This document shows, piece after piece, positions 50,738 to 59,183 of a stretch of 64,000 nucleotides of DNA. Numbering within the stretch: the stretch's first letter is position 1; every line of letters starts with the position of its first letter. The position numbers and the translations under genes are program-made. This stretch comes from Streptomyces bicolor. Lineage in GTDB: Bacteria; Actinomycetota; Actinomycetes; Streptomycetales; Streptomycetaceae. The DNA lies in the NCBI RefSeq assembly GCF_000719285.1, contig NZ_JOFS01000004.1:124001-188000 (forward strand), read 5' to 3'. Below the pieces are notes generated by a model. It was given only the letters and a program-made list of their open reading frames with translations. It did no database searches and was not told the origin of the DNA.

Positions 50738-51991
50738 ATGCGGAAGATACTCGTCGTCGGAGCCGGCCAGTCCGGACTCCAGCTCGCCCTCGGACTCCAG
50801 TCGCACGGGTACGAGGTCACCCTGATGTCCAACCGGACGGCGGACGAGATCCGCTCCGGCCGGGTCATGTCCACGCAGTGCATGTTCGACACGGCGCTGC
50901 AGTACGAGCGCGATCTCCAGCTGAACTTCTGGGAGTCCCAGGCCCCGAAGATCGAGGGACTCGGCGTCTCGGTGGCGGCCCCCGGCTCCTGGGGCGAGGG
51001 TCCCGCGGCCCGCGCGATCGACTGGCTGGGGCACCTCGACGGGTTCGCGCAGTCCGTCGACCAGCGGGTGAAGATGGCCGGCTGGATGGAGACGTTCGCA
51101 CAGCGCGGCGGACAGCTGGTCATCCACGGCGCGGCGGTCGGCGACCTCGACTACTTCTCCCGCACCTACGACCTGGTGATGGTCTCGGCGGGCAAGGGCG
51201 AGCTGGTCCAGATGTTCGGCCGGGACCCGGAGCGGTCCCCGTACAGCGAGCCGCAGCGCGCGCTGGCCGTGTCGTACGTCCACGGCCTGGGCCCGCGCCC
51301 CGAGCACCCGGACACCGAGGCGGTCCGCTGCAACCTCGTCCCCGGCATCGGCGAGCTGTTCGTCATGCCGTGCCTGACCACCTCCGGGCGGGCCGACATC
51401 CTGTTCTGGGAGGGCATACCCGGCGGGCCGCTCGATGTCTTCGACGGCGTGCAGGACCCGGCGGAGCACCTCTCCCTGACCCTGGAGCTCATGGAGCGGT
51501 ACACCCCGTGGGAGTACGAGCGGGCGACGAAGGTCGAGCTCACGGACGCCGGAGGTGTGCTGAGCGGGCGGTACGCGCCGACCGTGCGCAACCCGGTCGG
51601 GCGGCTCCCCGGTGGCGGGCTCGTACTGGGCGTGGCGGACGTGGTCGTGGCGAACGACCCGATCACCGGCCAGGGGTCGAACTCCGCGTCCAAGTGCGCC
51701 GCCGCGTACCTCGCCTCGATCCTCGAACACGGGGACAAGGAGTTCGACGAGGCGTGGATGCGGAGCACCTTCGACCGGTACTGGGCCACCGCGCAGCACG
51801 TCACCAAGTGGACGAACGCGATGCTGGCGCCGCCGCCGGAGCACATCCTGGGCCTCATCGGCGCGGCGGGGCAGCTGCCGCCCGTCGCCGACCGGTTCGC
51901 CAACGGGTTCAATGACCCGGCCGACTTCGAGAACTACTTCTATGAGCCGGAGAAGACCGCGGCTTATCTCGCTGAGGTTTCTGGGGCCTGA
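50738..51991 (+). CDS. FAD-dependent monooxygenase, styrene monooxygenase StyA-like
   Basis: A 417-residue flavoprotein from ATG 50738 with AGGAG upstream, 26 bp after cvnD. The N-terminal Rossmann motif is ILVVGAGQSGLQLALGLQSHG. The middle domain binds substrate. DPITGQGSNSASKCAAAYL is the second FAD contact of group E/StyA-type enzymes. No NAD-binding domain is visible, so a separate reductase would be needed. The position makes it part of the conservon transcript; conservons often end in an oxidase gene such as a P450. The substrate is unknown. The last 83 bp overlap the convergent NlpC/P60 gene. Confidence 0.88.
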   Translation: MRKILVVGAGQSGLQLALGLQSHGYEVTLMSNRTADEIRSGRVMSTQCMFDTALQYERDLQLNFWESQAPKIEGLGVSVAAPGSWGEGPAARAIDWLGHLDGFAQSVDQRVKMAGWMETFAQRGGQLVIHGAAVGDLDYFSRTYDLVMVSAGKGELVQMFGRDPERSPYSEPQRALAVSYVHGLGPRPEHPDTEAVRCNLVPGIGELFVMPCLTTSGRADILFWEGIPGGPLDVFDGVQDPAEHLSLTLELMERYTPWEYERATKVELTDAGGVLSGRYAPTVRNPVGRLPGGGLVLGVADVVVANDPITGQGSNSASKCAAAYLASILEHGDKEFDEAWMRSTFDRYWATAQHVTKWTNAMLAPPPEHILGLIGAAGQLPPVADRFANGFNDPADFENYFYEPEKTAAYLAEVSGA

Positions 51992-53096
51992 CCCGGGGGC
52001 GTACGGCTCCCAGTACCGGGTTCGACGCGATCTCGGAGATCTTGATCTTCTCGCCGGGGCGCGGGGCCTCGACCACCCGGCCCTTGCCGAGGTACAGGGC
52101 CACGTGTGTGGCGTCCGGGAAGTAGATGACCAGGTCGCCGGGGCGCAGCTTCGTCAGGGGGACGCGGGTGAGCTGCGCCCACTGCTCCTGGCTGGTGCGG
52201 GGGATGCGGGTCCCCGCGTGGGCCCAGGCCTTGGACGTCAGGCCTGAGCAGTCGTAGGACCTGGGGCCTTCCGCGCCCCACTGGTAGGGCTTGCCGAGCT
52301 GTCGCTTGGCGTAGCGGATCGCTCGGGCGCTCTCGGGGGACGGCTTGTGGTCGTCCCGGGCGAGGGCGCCCGATGCCAGGAGGGCCCTCTGGGACTGCGC
52401 GGTGTCCTTCCTCTCCAGTTCGGCCAGTGCGCCGAGCTGCTCGGCGGTGAGGGAGGCCAGCAGCTCCTCGACCTCCTTCAGGCGCTTGTGCACGGCGTCC
52501 TTGTTCTTCTTCCGGCGTTCGGCGAGGGCGAGTTGATCGTCCAGGGCCTTGCGGGCCTTGCGGGCCAGCTCGTCGGCCTTGCGCTCCGTGCCGGTCAGCC
52601 GGCCGACCGTCTCGGCTCGCTCGCGTGCCAGCTGGCGGATGACGTGGCCCTGGTCCAGGGCGTGCTGCGGGTCGCGGGCCAGGAGCAGGCTTACGTACGG
52701 GGAGATGTCCGTGCTGTTCTGGTACTGCTGACGGGCCAGGCGGCCCGCGGCGCCCCGGCTGGCGTGCAGGGCGAGGCGGGCTCGGGACAGGGCGGTGTCC
52801 AGGCGGGTGGCCTCGGCGCGCTTTCGCTCGAGCTCCTCCTCGGTAGCGTTGTAGGTCTCCGTGGCCCGCTCGGCCTCGCGGTAGAGGCGTTGAAGGTCCG
52901 TCAGGAGCGCTGTCACCGTGCGACCTTGAGGTTCCGCGGCGGCCGTCGCGTGGGGTTCTCGTGGTTCTCGGGTAGCCGTCGCGCGGGGCTCTCGTGGCTC
53001 GGGGGCGGCCGTCGCGTGGGTCGGCGCGAGGAGCGTGCCGGCCGCCGTCGTCGCCGCGGCCGCCGTACACGCCAGGCGGCGAAGCCTTCCTGACAC
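51909..53096 (-). CDS. Secreted NlpC/P60 peptidoglycan endopeptidase
   Basis: A 395-residue protein. GTG 53096 is chosen because GGAGGTGATGAC precedes it. A signal peptide (LACTAAAATTAAGTLLAPTHATA) is followed by a PREPRATATREPREPHATA tandem-like linker. A coiled coil at ~60-235 (RLYREAERATETYNATEEEL) leads to the NlpC/P60 domain at ~255-370, with the catalytic Cys in SYDCSGLT and His in DATHVALYLG. A basic Ser/Arg tail ends the protein. It would cut stem peptides in the wall, similar to RipA-type proteins. The tail is encoded opposite the end of the flavoprotein gene. Confidence 0.92.
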   Translation of the reverse strand: MSGRLRRLACTAAAATTAAGTLLAPTHATAAPEPREPRATATREPREPHATAAAEPQGRTVTALLTDLQRLYREAERATETYNATEEELERKRAEATRLDTALSRARLALHASRGAAGRLARQQYQNSTDISPYVSLLLARDPQHALDQGHVIRQLARERAETVGRLTGTERKADELARKARKALDDQLALAERRKKNKDAVHKRLKEVEELLASLTAEQLGALAELERKDTAQSQRALLASGALARDDHKPSPESARAIRYAKRQLGKPYQWGAEGPRSYDCSGLTSKAWAHAGTRIPRTSQEQWAQLTRVPLTKLRPGDLVIYFPDATHVALYLGKGRVVEAPRPGEKIKISEIASNPVLGAVRPRVRPQKPQRDKPRSSPAHRSSSRSRPGH

Positions 53097-53198
53097 GTCA
53101 TCACCTCCGGTGCGGAGAGGCTTTCTGCTCCGCACCGAGAGCTTTAGACGCGCTCGCCGGGTTTGTGTGCCAAGTGTGCGCGGATCGGCGTAATCCGG

Positions 53199-53519
53199 TC
53201 ACCCGTCGGAGTCGTCCGGCTTGCCTCGCGGCGTGGCATCCGGCTTGGACCACGGCCAGTTCAGTCGGCGGGTCTGCTGCCCTTCGGGGGCGTACTCGTA
53301 CTTCCAGCGCCGGGTCAGGCCCGTGCGGGTGCCGGGAGTGCGCGCTACGCGGCGGTAGACCAGGACCGTGGGCGGGCCGCCGTGCGGGTCGGGGACGGGG
53401 ATGCGGTACGTCTTGGGCGGGTGGCCCGTGATGCCCAGGAGTACGGGCAGGACGCGGCCGTCCATGGGGCCGCCCTCGAAGGGGGTGTCTTCGCTCTTCA
53501 CGGCACCAGTGTCAGCCAT
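53199..53519 (-). CDS. Small conserved hypothetical protein
   Basis: A 106-residue protein from ATG 53519. It has a Gly/Pro-rich start (TPFEGGPMDGRVLPVLLG), a beta-rich middle (YRIPVPDPHGGPPTVLVYRR) and an aromatic WKYEYAP segment. No domain is recognised with confidence, and no signal peptide is seen. It overlaps the end of the TetR gene upstream on the same strand by 8 bp, so the two are probably co-transcribed. Confidence 0.75.
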   Translation of the reverse strand: MADTGAVKSEDTPFEGGPMDGRVLPVLLGITGHPPKTYRIPVPDPHGGPPTVLVYRRVARTPGTRTGLTRRWKYEYAPEGQQTRRLNWPWSKPDATPRGKPDDSDG

Positions 53520-54156
53520 CCGCCGCGAGCTTCTCGGCCAGCGCGGCGGTCTGTGGATCCCGGGAGGCGGTGACCGAGAGCACGGCGACGAACTGTTCCA
53601 CGAGCCAGTCCCGCAGTTCCTCCACCGGTGGCTGCTTGCCCTCGTCGAGCCAGATGAGGGAGGCCGCCTCGACCGCGGTGATCCACATCCGTACGGTCAT
53701 ACGGAGGCGGAGGCCGGGGTCGGTGACCTCCAGGTGGCTGAGGATGTGCTCGGCGGCGGCGCGGCGTACCCCGTCGACGATGGCCGTCGTGCGGGACGTC
53801 TCCACGACGCTGCCGCCCTGGAGCAGTGCGCTGAAGCCGGTGTCGTGCTCGTCGACGAAGGTGAGGTAGCGGTCGAGGGCACGGGAGAGGCGGGGGAGGA
53901 GGGGGCCCTCGCGGGGCTCGTCGAAGCAGTGCTGGAGTTCTTCGGCGGCCGACCTCAGGGCAGCCTCGTACAGCTGCTGCTTGCCGCCCGGGAAGTACCG
54001 GTACACCAGGGGCCGTGACACTCCGGCCGCCTCCGCCACGTCGTCCAGGGAGACGTCCTCGGGGGCGCGGTGCGCGAAGAGGGTGAGGGCGGCGTCGAGG
54101 AGCTGGGTGCGGCGCTCCTCGACGCTGAGGCGGCGGTAAGCGGGGGCGGCGGACAT
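53512..54156 (-). CDS. TetR family transcriptional regulator
   Basis: A 214-residue protein from ATG 54156. The HTH lies at ~12-60 (RRTQLLDAALTLFAHRAPED, then LDDVAEAAGVSRPLVYRYFP). The helical ligand domain ends in LVEQFVAVLSVTASRD. It is the likely regulator of one or both diiron genes upstream. A perfect CATAAGCTTATG palindrome lies at 55313-55324 between those two genes. It overlaps the small hypothetical gene by 8 bp. Confidence 0.9.
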   Translation of the reverse strand: MSAAPAYRRLSVEERRTQLLDAALTLFAHRAPEDVSLDDVAEAAGVSRPLVYRYFPGGKQQLYEAALRSAAEELQHCFDEPREGPLLPRLSRALDRYLTFVDEHDTGFSALLQGGSVVETSRTTAIVDGVRRAAAEHILSHLEVTDPGLRLRMTVRMWITAVEAASLIWLDEGKQPPVEELRDWLVEQFVAVLSVTASRDPQTAALAEKLAADG

Positions 54157-54194
54157 GGGATGAAGCCTAGTCGCCGTGGGGGGTGCGGGGATTT

Positions 54195-54268
54195 GGCGGC
54201 TGTGGGCTCGTCGTGGCTGGTCGCGCCCACGCGGCGGAGCCGCATATCGACACAGCCCCGCGCCCCTT
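54195..54268. repeat. Dispersed Streptomyces intergenic repeat
   Basis: GGCGGCTGTGGGCTCGTCGTGG through a CGCGGCGGAGCCGC dyad to CCCCGCGCCCCTT lies between the AurF-like and TetR genes. I recognise this as a repeat found in many intergenic copies in Streptomyces. The rest of the gap (54269-54376) continues GC-rich with no gene. Confidence 0.6.
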
Positions 54269-54376
54269 GGTTGGCTTGGCTGCGGGCAGTCGTGCCGCTG
54301 GGGCGGCTCCCGACCCAAAGAGGGCGGCACCCCGCCAGCGCGGGCGAGCGTCCCGGCCTTCGAGCTCAGCCCCCAC

Positions 54377-55315
54377 TTACGCCAGCAATCCCGACGACCT
54401 CCACAACCGCCGCCCCACCCCGCGCAGCACCCCGATGTCATCCAGGAAGTCCGTCAGCCTCTTCGCCCCCGTCTGCATGACCTCCCGGCGATGACCGCTC
54501 GCCTTCACCTGGGCCATCGCCTCCCGCTTGTCCAGGCCCACGTTCGTGTACACCTCGGGATTCACGAAGGCGACGGAGAACACCCGGGCGAACTCACCGG
54601 AGGTGACCCGGGTGAATTCCTGGGACCACTTCGGCGCCGTCACCATCTGGCGGCGCAGCTCCTCGCGGGCGTAGCGGACGTGGCGGGCCTCCTCCACGAC
54701 ATGGATCCGTGTCACGCCTCGGATCAGGGGCTGCACACGCTCGTCCGGGAACGTCAGCCGCTGCATCCAGTCGAGGACCTCCTCGCCGAGCAGGGTCGCC
54801 GTGAAGGAGCCGGGGGTGGTGGAGATCGTTTTGAAGAGGCGGCCCAGGTTCTGGTGCGCTCGGCTCACGGGGTACCAGGGGGTGCCGCCGTGGGAGATCA
54901 GGCGGGCGAACATCTTGGAGTGGCGGCACTCGTCCTCGATCTCGGTGAGTGCGTAGCGGACGTGTGCGCTTGTCGCCGCCTTGTCGTAGATGTGGCGGAC
55001 CAGGAGCTGCATGAGGATGATCTCGAACCATATGCCGAGCGAGGCGAGGGCCGCGGCCTCGTGCTGGGAGAGGAGGATGCGCTGTTCCTCGCTCATCCGC
55101 TTCCAGATGGGGGTGTCGTAGAGCGAGACCAGTTCCGGGGGCCAGAACCACTTGCCCTCCTCGAAGGGCGCGTCCCAGTCCAGCTCCTTGTCCGGGTCGA
55201 AGGAGTGCTTGGCGGAGGAGTCGAGCAGCCGCTGGGCCACCTGCTCCCGGTCCTTGAGCAGGCCGAGCGCGTCGCGGAGGCCCGCGAGCGCATCGGCGTC
55301 CGTCAGCGTCGTCAT
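54377..55315 (-). CDS. AurF-like diiron oxygenase (ferritin-like fold)
   Basis: A 312-residue helical protein from ATG 55315. The metal-ligand motifs are EIEDECRHSKMF in the middle and HVVEEARHVRYAREEL near 205-220; further acidic residues in LLSQHEAAALASLG and LGEEVLDW can complete a six-ligand diiron site. This matches the AurF family (p-aminobenzoate N-oxygenase), whose members oxidise amines or other small molecules with O2. The substrate is unknown. It is divergent from a second diiron protein across 89 bp. Confidence 0.85.
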   Translation of the reverse strand: MTTLTDADALAGLRDALGLLKDREQVAQRLLDSSAKHSFDPDKELDWDAPFEEGKWFWPPELVSLYDTPIWKRMSEEQRILLSQHEAAALASLGIWFEIILMQLLVRHIYDKAATSAHVRYALTEIEDECRHSKMFARLISHGGTPWYPVSRAHQNLGRLFKTISTTPGSFTATLLGEEVLDWMQRLTFPDERVQPLIRGVTRIHVVEEARHVRYAREELRRQMVTAPKWSQEFTRVTSGEFARVFSVAFVNPEVYTNVGLDKREAMAQVKASGHRREVMQTGAKRLTDFLDDIGVLRGVGRRLWRSSGLLA

Positions 55316-55324
55316 AAGCTTATG
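55313..55324. promoter_or_regulatory. Perfect 12-bp palindrome CATAAGCTTATG at the start of the AurF-like gene
   Basis: The dyad overlaps the AurF-like start codon and lies in the 89-bp gap between two divergent diiron genes. It is AT-rich compared with its surroundings. A nearby TGCCTGTCAGCA (55329-55340) is a second partial dyad. It is a possible TetR operator. Confidence 0.45.
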
Positions 55325-55404
55325 AGACTGCCTGTCAGCAAGCTCGTCAATCCCTTGCGCAAGAGTCGTTGACCCCGCGTCTACTACGTGTGAGCCTGCG
55401 GGAC

Positions 55405-56511
55405 ATGCCGACTTACGACCTGTACGCCACGGATCCGGGAGAACCTCTCTGGCAGGTGCCGGCGACCGGCTCGGCACGTTTCAGCTGGGAGTACGACGAC
55501 GGGCGCGACCGGCTGCTGGCCCTGTACCAGAAGGGCAAGGACAAGCAGTGGGACGGGCAGAAGCGCATCGACTGGGGGATCGAGGTCGATCCGTACGACC
55601 CCCTCGGCACCCCTGACGAATCCATGTCCCTGTACGGCACCAAGTACTGGGCCAAGCTGAGCGAGAAGGACAAGGGGGAGTTGCGGCGGCACTACGCCTC
55701 CTGGCAGTTCAGCCAGTTCCTGCACGGCGAGCAGGGCGCGATGGTGTGCGCCGCACGGATCGTCGAGTCCGTGCCCGACCTCGACGCGAAGTTCTACTCG
55801 GCGACGCAGGTGATGGATGAGGCGCGGCACGCGGAGATCTACGGGCGCTTCCTGCACGAGAAGATCGGGATGCTGTACCCGATCAACGACAACCTGCAGG
55901 CCCTGCTGGGCGACACGCTGCGGGACAGCCGGTGGGACATGCCGTATCTGGGCATGCAGGTGCTGATCGAGGGGCTGGCGCTGGCGGCGTTCGGCATGAT
56001 CCGCGACACGACCGACAAGCCGCTGCCCAAGCAGATCCTCGCGTACGTCATGCAGGACGAGGCCCGGCACGTGGCCTTCGGGCGGATGGCGCTGCGGGAC
56101 TACTACCGGCAGCTCACCGACGCCGAACTCCGTGAGCGCGAGGAGTTCGTCATCGAGGGCTGCTATCTGATGCGCGACCGTCTTCGGGGCGTGGAGGTGC
56201 TGAAGAACTTCGGCATCCCGGCCGCCGAGGCCGACGAGTTCAGCGAGCAGTCCGAGTTCCTCGCCCTGTTCCGCCGGTTGCTGTTCTCCCGCATCGTCCC
56301 CTGCGTCAAGGACATCGGGTTGTGGGGCAAGCGGCTCCAGCAGGCCTATGTCGACATGGGTGTGTTCGAGATGGGCGACTTGAATCTGGACCTGCTGATG
56401 GCTCAGGACGAGGAGATCGCGGAGCGGCTGGATGCCGAGCGGTTCGCGGTGGAGGAGCGGGAGCGGGTGGCGGAGGTGGAGGGGGCGATCGAGGCGGGCG
56501 GTGAGGACTGA
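55405..56511 (+). CDS. Ferritin-like diiron protein
   Basis: A 368-residue helical protein from ATG 55405; GTG 55390 is an in-frame alternative. Metal-site motifs are QFLHGEQGAMV, MDEARHAEIYGRF, LIEGLALAAFGM and MQDEARHVAFGRMAL. Together these are the paired E...ExxH...E...ExxH set of a carboxylate-bridged diiron centre of the R2-like type. A C-terminal charged helix ends the protein. Substrate unknown. Pairing with the divergent AurF-like gene suggests a common oxidative pathway or shared control. Confidence 0.87.
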   Translation: MPTYDLYATDPGEPLWQVPATGSARFSWEYDDGRDRLLALYQKGKDKQWDGQKRIDWGIEVDPYDPLGTPDESMSLYGTKYWAKLSEKDKGELRRHYASWQFSQFLHGEQGAMVCAARIVESVPDLDAKFYSATQVMDEARHAEIYGRFLHEKIGMLYPINDNLQALLGDTLRDSRWDMPYLGMQVLIEGLALAAFGMIRDTTDKPLPKQILAYVMQDEARHVAFGRMALRDYYRQLTDAELREREEFVIEGCYLMRDRLRGVEVLKNFGIPAAEADEFSEQSEFLALFRRLLFSRIVPCVKDIGLWGKRLQQAYVDMGVFEMGDLNLDLLMAQDEEIAERLDAERFAVEERERVAEVEGAIEAGGED

Positions 56512-56519
56512 GACGGTCC

Positions 56520-57041
56520 TTACCGCACCGAGCAGCCCAGCCCCTCCGGCACCTCCCCCAGCACCGGCTCCGCCCCCTGCGGCGGGAAGGACGTGCGCAG
56601 GGTGAAGGCGTAGGGGGTCGGGCCGTTCGTGCGGAGGTGCAGGAGGCGGGACTCGGCCTCCGCGACCGTGGGGCGGTGGCCCGCCGGGACCCACCACAGG
56701 GCCGTCATCGCCTCCTGCACGCGCTCGAACCACTCGCGGCGGCGGGCCAGCATCTCGCGGTGGCGGCCCTGGTACATGTACGCGGTCAGGGCGTTCGTGT
56801 CGCGCCACATCGTCAGGTTGATGATCAGCCAGGAGTCGCCGAAGACGGGTACGTTCGTCGCGTCGCCGGAATCGTCCTGCAGCCGCCAGACGAAACCGTC
56901 GGCGGCCTCGGCGTCGGCGTTCACGGGCTCGAGGTTGTCGACGAAATCCTTCAACTGCGGGGAATCCAGCGGGGCCTTGAGGCGGGCGATGTTGACCTGG
57001 GCGAGTTCGTAGGCGGCTTCCGGGGTGGTTGAGGTCGTCAT
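56520..57041 (-). CDS. DUF3291 family protein
   Basis: A 173-residue protein from ATG 57041. AAYELAQVNIARLKAPLDSP at the start and WLIINLTMWRDTNALTAYMY in the core are the DUF3291 pattern, a ferredoxin-like alpha/beta barrel fold related to antibiotic-biosynthesis monooxygenases. The HRPTVAEAESRLLHLR segment is also typical. The function is unknown. It is convergent with the diiron gene (8 bp gap) and divergent from the kinase gene. Confidence 0.83.
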   Translation of the reverse strand: MTTSTTPEAAYELAQVNIARLKAPLDSPQLKDFVDNLEPVNADAEAADGFVWRLQDDSGDATNVPVFGDSWLIINLTMWRDTNALTAYMYQGRHREMLARRREWFERVQEAMTALWWVPAGHRPTVAEAESRLLHLRTNGPTPYAFTLRTSFPPQGAEPVLGEVPEGLGCSVR

Positions 57042-57209
57042 GGACCGAACGGTAGGTCGGGGCGGGGTCGCAGGACCAGAGTGCGTCTCAGTACGTGGGC
57101 ACATGTCCCTCTTTCACAGCCGGGACGGCCGGTGCGTGAGTACCTGTGTACCGCCGTCTTACGGGCGGGAAATCCCGCCCTGACCGGCCTGCCCGTAGCG
57201 TCGACGGGC

Positions 57210-59183
57210 ATGACGGGGAATGTACTGACCACCCTTCGCCCGACCGTCCGCCGCCCGGCCGCGCTTCCCGGCTGGAGCTCCATCCGTGGCCGTATGGCCA
57301 TCGTGCTGGCCGTGCCGACCTGTCTGCTGCTCGCCCTCATCGGGCTCGGCGTCGCCGACCGGGCCGCCGACTGGTCCACCGCCCGGGGAACCGAGGCACA
57401 TGTCGGGGTGCTGCTGCGGGCGCAGGGGCTCGTCCGGGAGGTGCAGCGGGAACGTGGGCTGACCAACGGGCTGTTGGGGGGTGAGGACGGGTACCGCGAT
57501 GATGTCGTCGCCCAGCGCGGTCGTACCGATGAGGCTCGGGACGCCTTGCGCGCCGCGCTCGACGAGGAGGGCGGGGCGCTGCCCGACGCCGCGGTCTCCG
57601 CCCTGCGGGCCGCCGACGTTCCCCTCGCCGCCCTCACCGCGACCCGCGGGGACGTCGACGCCGGTACCGCCGACCGCGCCGCCACCCTGCGGACGTACAC
57701 CAAGGCCGTCACCGCACTCGTCGACGCCGAGTCGGCCGGCGCCCCGGACGGTGACCGGCGTATCGCCCAGGGCGTGCAGGCGCTGCAGGCGCTTGCCCGG
57801 GCGACGGAGGCCGTCGCCCTCGAACGCGGTTCCCTCAACGGGGTGTTCGCGGCCGGGCGGTTCCGGTCCGGGGAGTACCTCGACTTCACGGAGGTCCGGG
57901 CCACGCGGGTGGCCGCTCTCGGTCAGTTCCGGCAGCTCGCGGGGAAGGCCGAGGAATCCGCGCTCGACGACGCCTTCGGTACGGCCGCCGCGCGTCGGGT
58001 CGCCGGGTACGAGGCGCGTGCCGAGCGAGGGGCCGACGGGTCCCGCCTCGCCGTGGCCCCCGCTCGCTGGTGGGCCGACATGACGACCCTCGTCGATGAC
58101 CTGCACGCCGTACAGCGGGCCGTCGGGGACGATGTGCGGGCGCGTGCCGCCGACGCCGGTTCCGCCGCCACCCGGCAGCTCGGCGGCTTCCTCGCCCTCG
58201 GGGCGCTGATCCTCGGCGTGGCCGTCGCGCTCGCCGTGTTCTCGGCCCGCTCCATCACCCGGCCCCTAGGCGCCCTCGCCGACGAGGCGGACGCCGTCGC
58301 GGGGAAGCGGCTGCCCGAGGCCGTACGGCGGATCCAGGAGGCCGACCCCGACCTCCCGCCCGCCGAGGACGGGGCGTCGGAACGGCGCGAACTTCCGGGC
58401 GGCGCACGGGAGATCAGCCGACTGGCCGCCGCCCTGCGCAACGTGGAGGACACCGCCGTCGGGCTCGCCGCCCAGCAGGCCGTCCTGCGCCGCACCAGCA
58501 CCGAGTCCCTGGCCAGCCTCGGCCGCCGCAACCAGAGCCTGCTCAACCGGCAGCTCGGTCTGATCACCACCCTGGAGAGCCAGGAGCTCGACCCGGACGC
58601 CCTCGCCGAGCTCTTCGAACTCGACCACCTGGCCACGCGGATGCGGCGCAACGCCGAGTCGCTGCTGGTGCTCGCCGGCGAGGAGTCGCCGGCCCGGTCC
58701 TGGAAGGGCACGGTCTTGGTCGCCGACGTCGTGCGGTCGGCGGTGTCGGAGGTCGAGCAGTACCGGCGGGTGGCGGTCGTCGACATCCAGCAGTGCGGCG
58801 TCCGCGGCCACTGCGTCGCCGAACTGTCCCACCTACTGGCCGAGTTGGTGGAGAACGCGCTGATGTTCAGCCCGCCCAAGCAGCCCGTGGAGGTCTACGG
58901 CTGGCGGGACGGCGCCGAGTACTGCCTGGCCGTCGTCGACCGGGGGATCGGGATGACGGCGGAGCGCATGGCCGAGTCCAATGGAGTCCTGTCGGGGAAG
59001 GGCGCCTCCCTGCACACCGCCCCGACCAGGTTCCTGGGTCACCACGTCGTCGGCGCCCTCGCCGCCCGCCTCGGCGCCCATGTCGAGCTGCGCCCCACCC
59101 AGGGCACGGGCGTCACGGCGTACGTCGCCCTGCCCGCCACCCTGATCCAGGAGCAGACGTCAACGGCCGCCGTCCGAGGGTGA
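57210..59183 (+). CDS. Conservon-type sensor kinase without conservon partners
   Basis: A 657-residue kinase from ATG 57210. TM1 (AIVLAVPTCLLLALIGLG) is followed by a NIT-like extracytoplasmic helical domain (VREVQRERGLTNGLL, then ATEAVALERGSLNGV), TM2 (FLALGALILGVAVALAVF) and HAMP. The DHp helix has LLNRQLGLITTLESQE and ELDHLATRMRRNAESLLVLAG. HATPase_c has LLAELVENALMFSPP and DRGIGM; the final glycine box is reduced. It is closely similar in layout to CvnA at 46423 but no Roadblock, DUF742 or GTPase gene follows. Its last 24 bp overlap the convergent PBP gene. Confidence 0.88.
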   Translation: MTGNVLTTLRPTVRRPAALPGWSSIRGRMAIVLAVPTCLLLALIGLGVADRAADWSTARGTEAHVGVLLRAQGLVREVQRERGLTNGLLGGEDGYRDDVVAQRGRTDEARDALRAALDEEGGALPDAAVSALRAADVPLAALTATRGDVDAGTADRAATLRTYTKAVTALVDAESAGAPDGDRRIAQGVQALQALARATEAVALERGSLNGVFAAGRFRSGEYLDFTEVRATRVAALGQFRQLAGKAEESALDDAFGTAAARRVAGYEARAERGADGSRLAVAPARWWADMTTLVDDLHAVQRAVGDDVRARAADAGSAATRQLGGFLALGALILGVAVALAVFSARSITRPLGALADEADAVAGKRLPEAVRRIQEADPDLPPAEDGASERRELPGGAREISRLAAALRNVEDTAVGLAAQQAVLRRTSTESLASLGRRNQSLLNRQLGLITTLESQELDPDALAELFELDHLATRMRRNAESLLVLAGEESPARSWKGTVLVADVVRSAVSEVEQYRRVAVVDIQQCGVRGHCVAELSHLLAELVENALMFSPPKQPVEVYGWRDGAEYCLAVVDRGIGMTAERMAESNGVLSGKGASLHTAPTRFLGHHVVGALAARLGAHVELRPTQGTGVTAYVALPATLIQEQTSTAAVRG

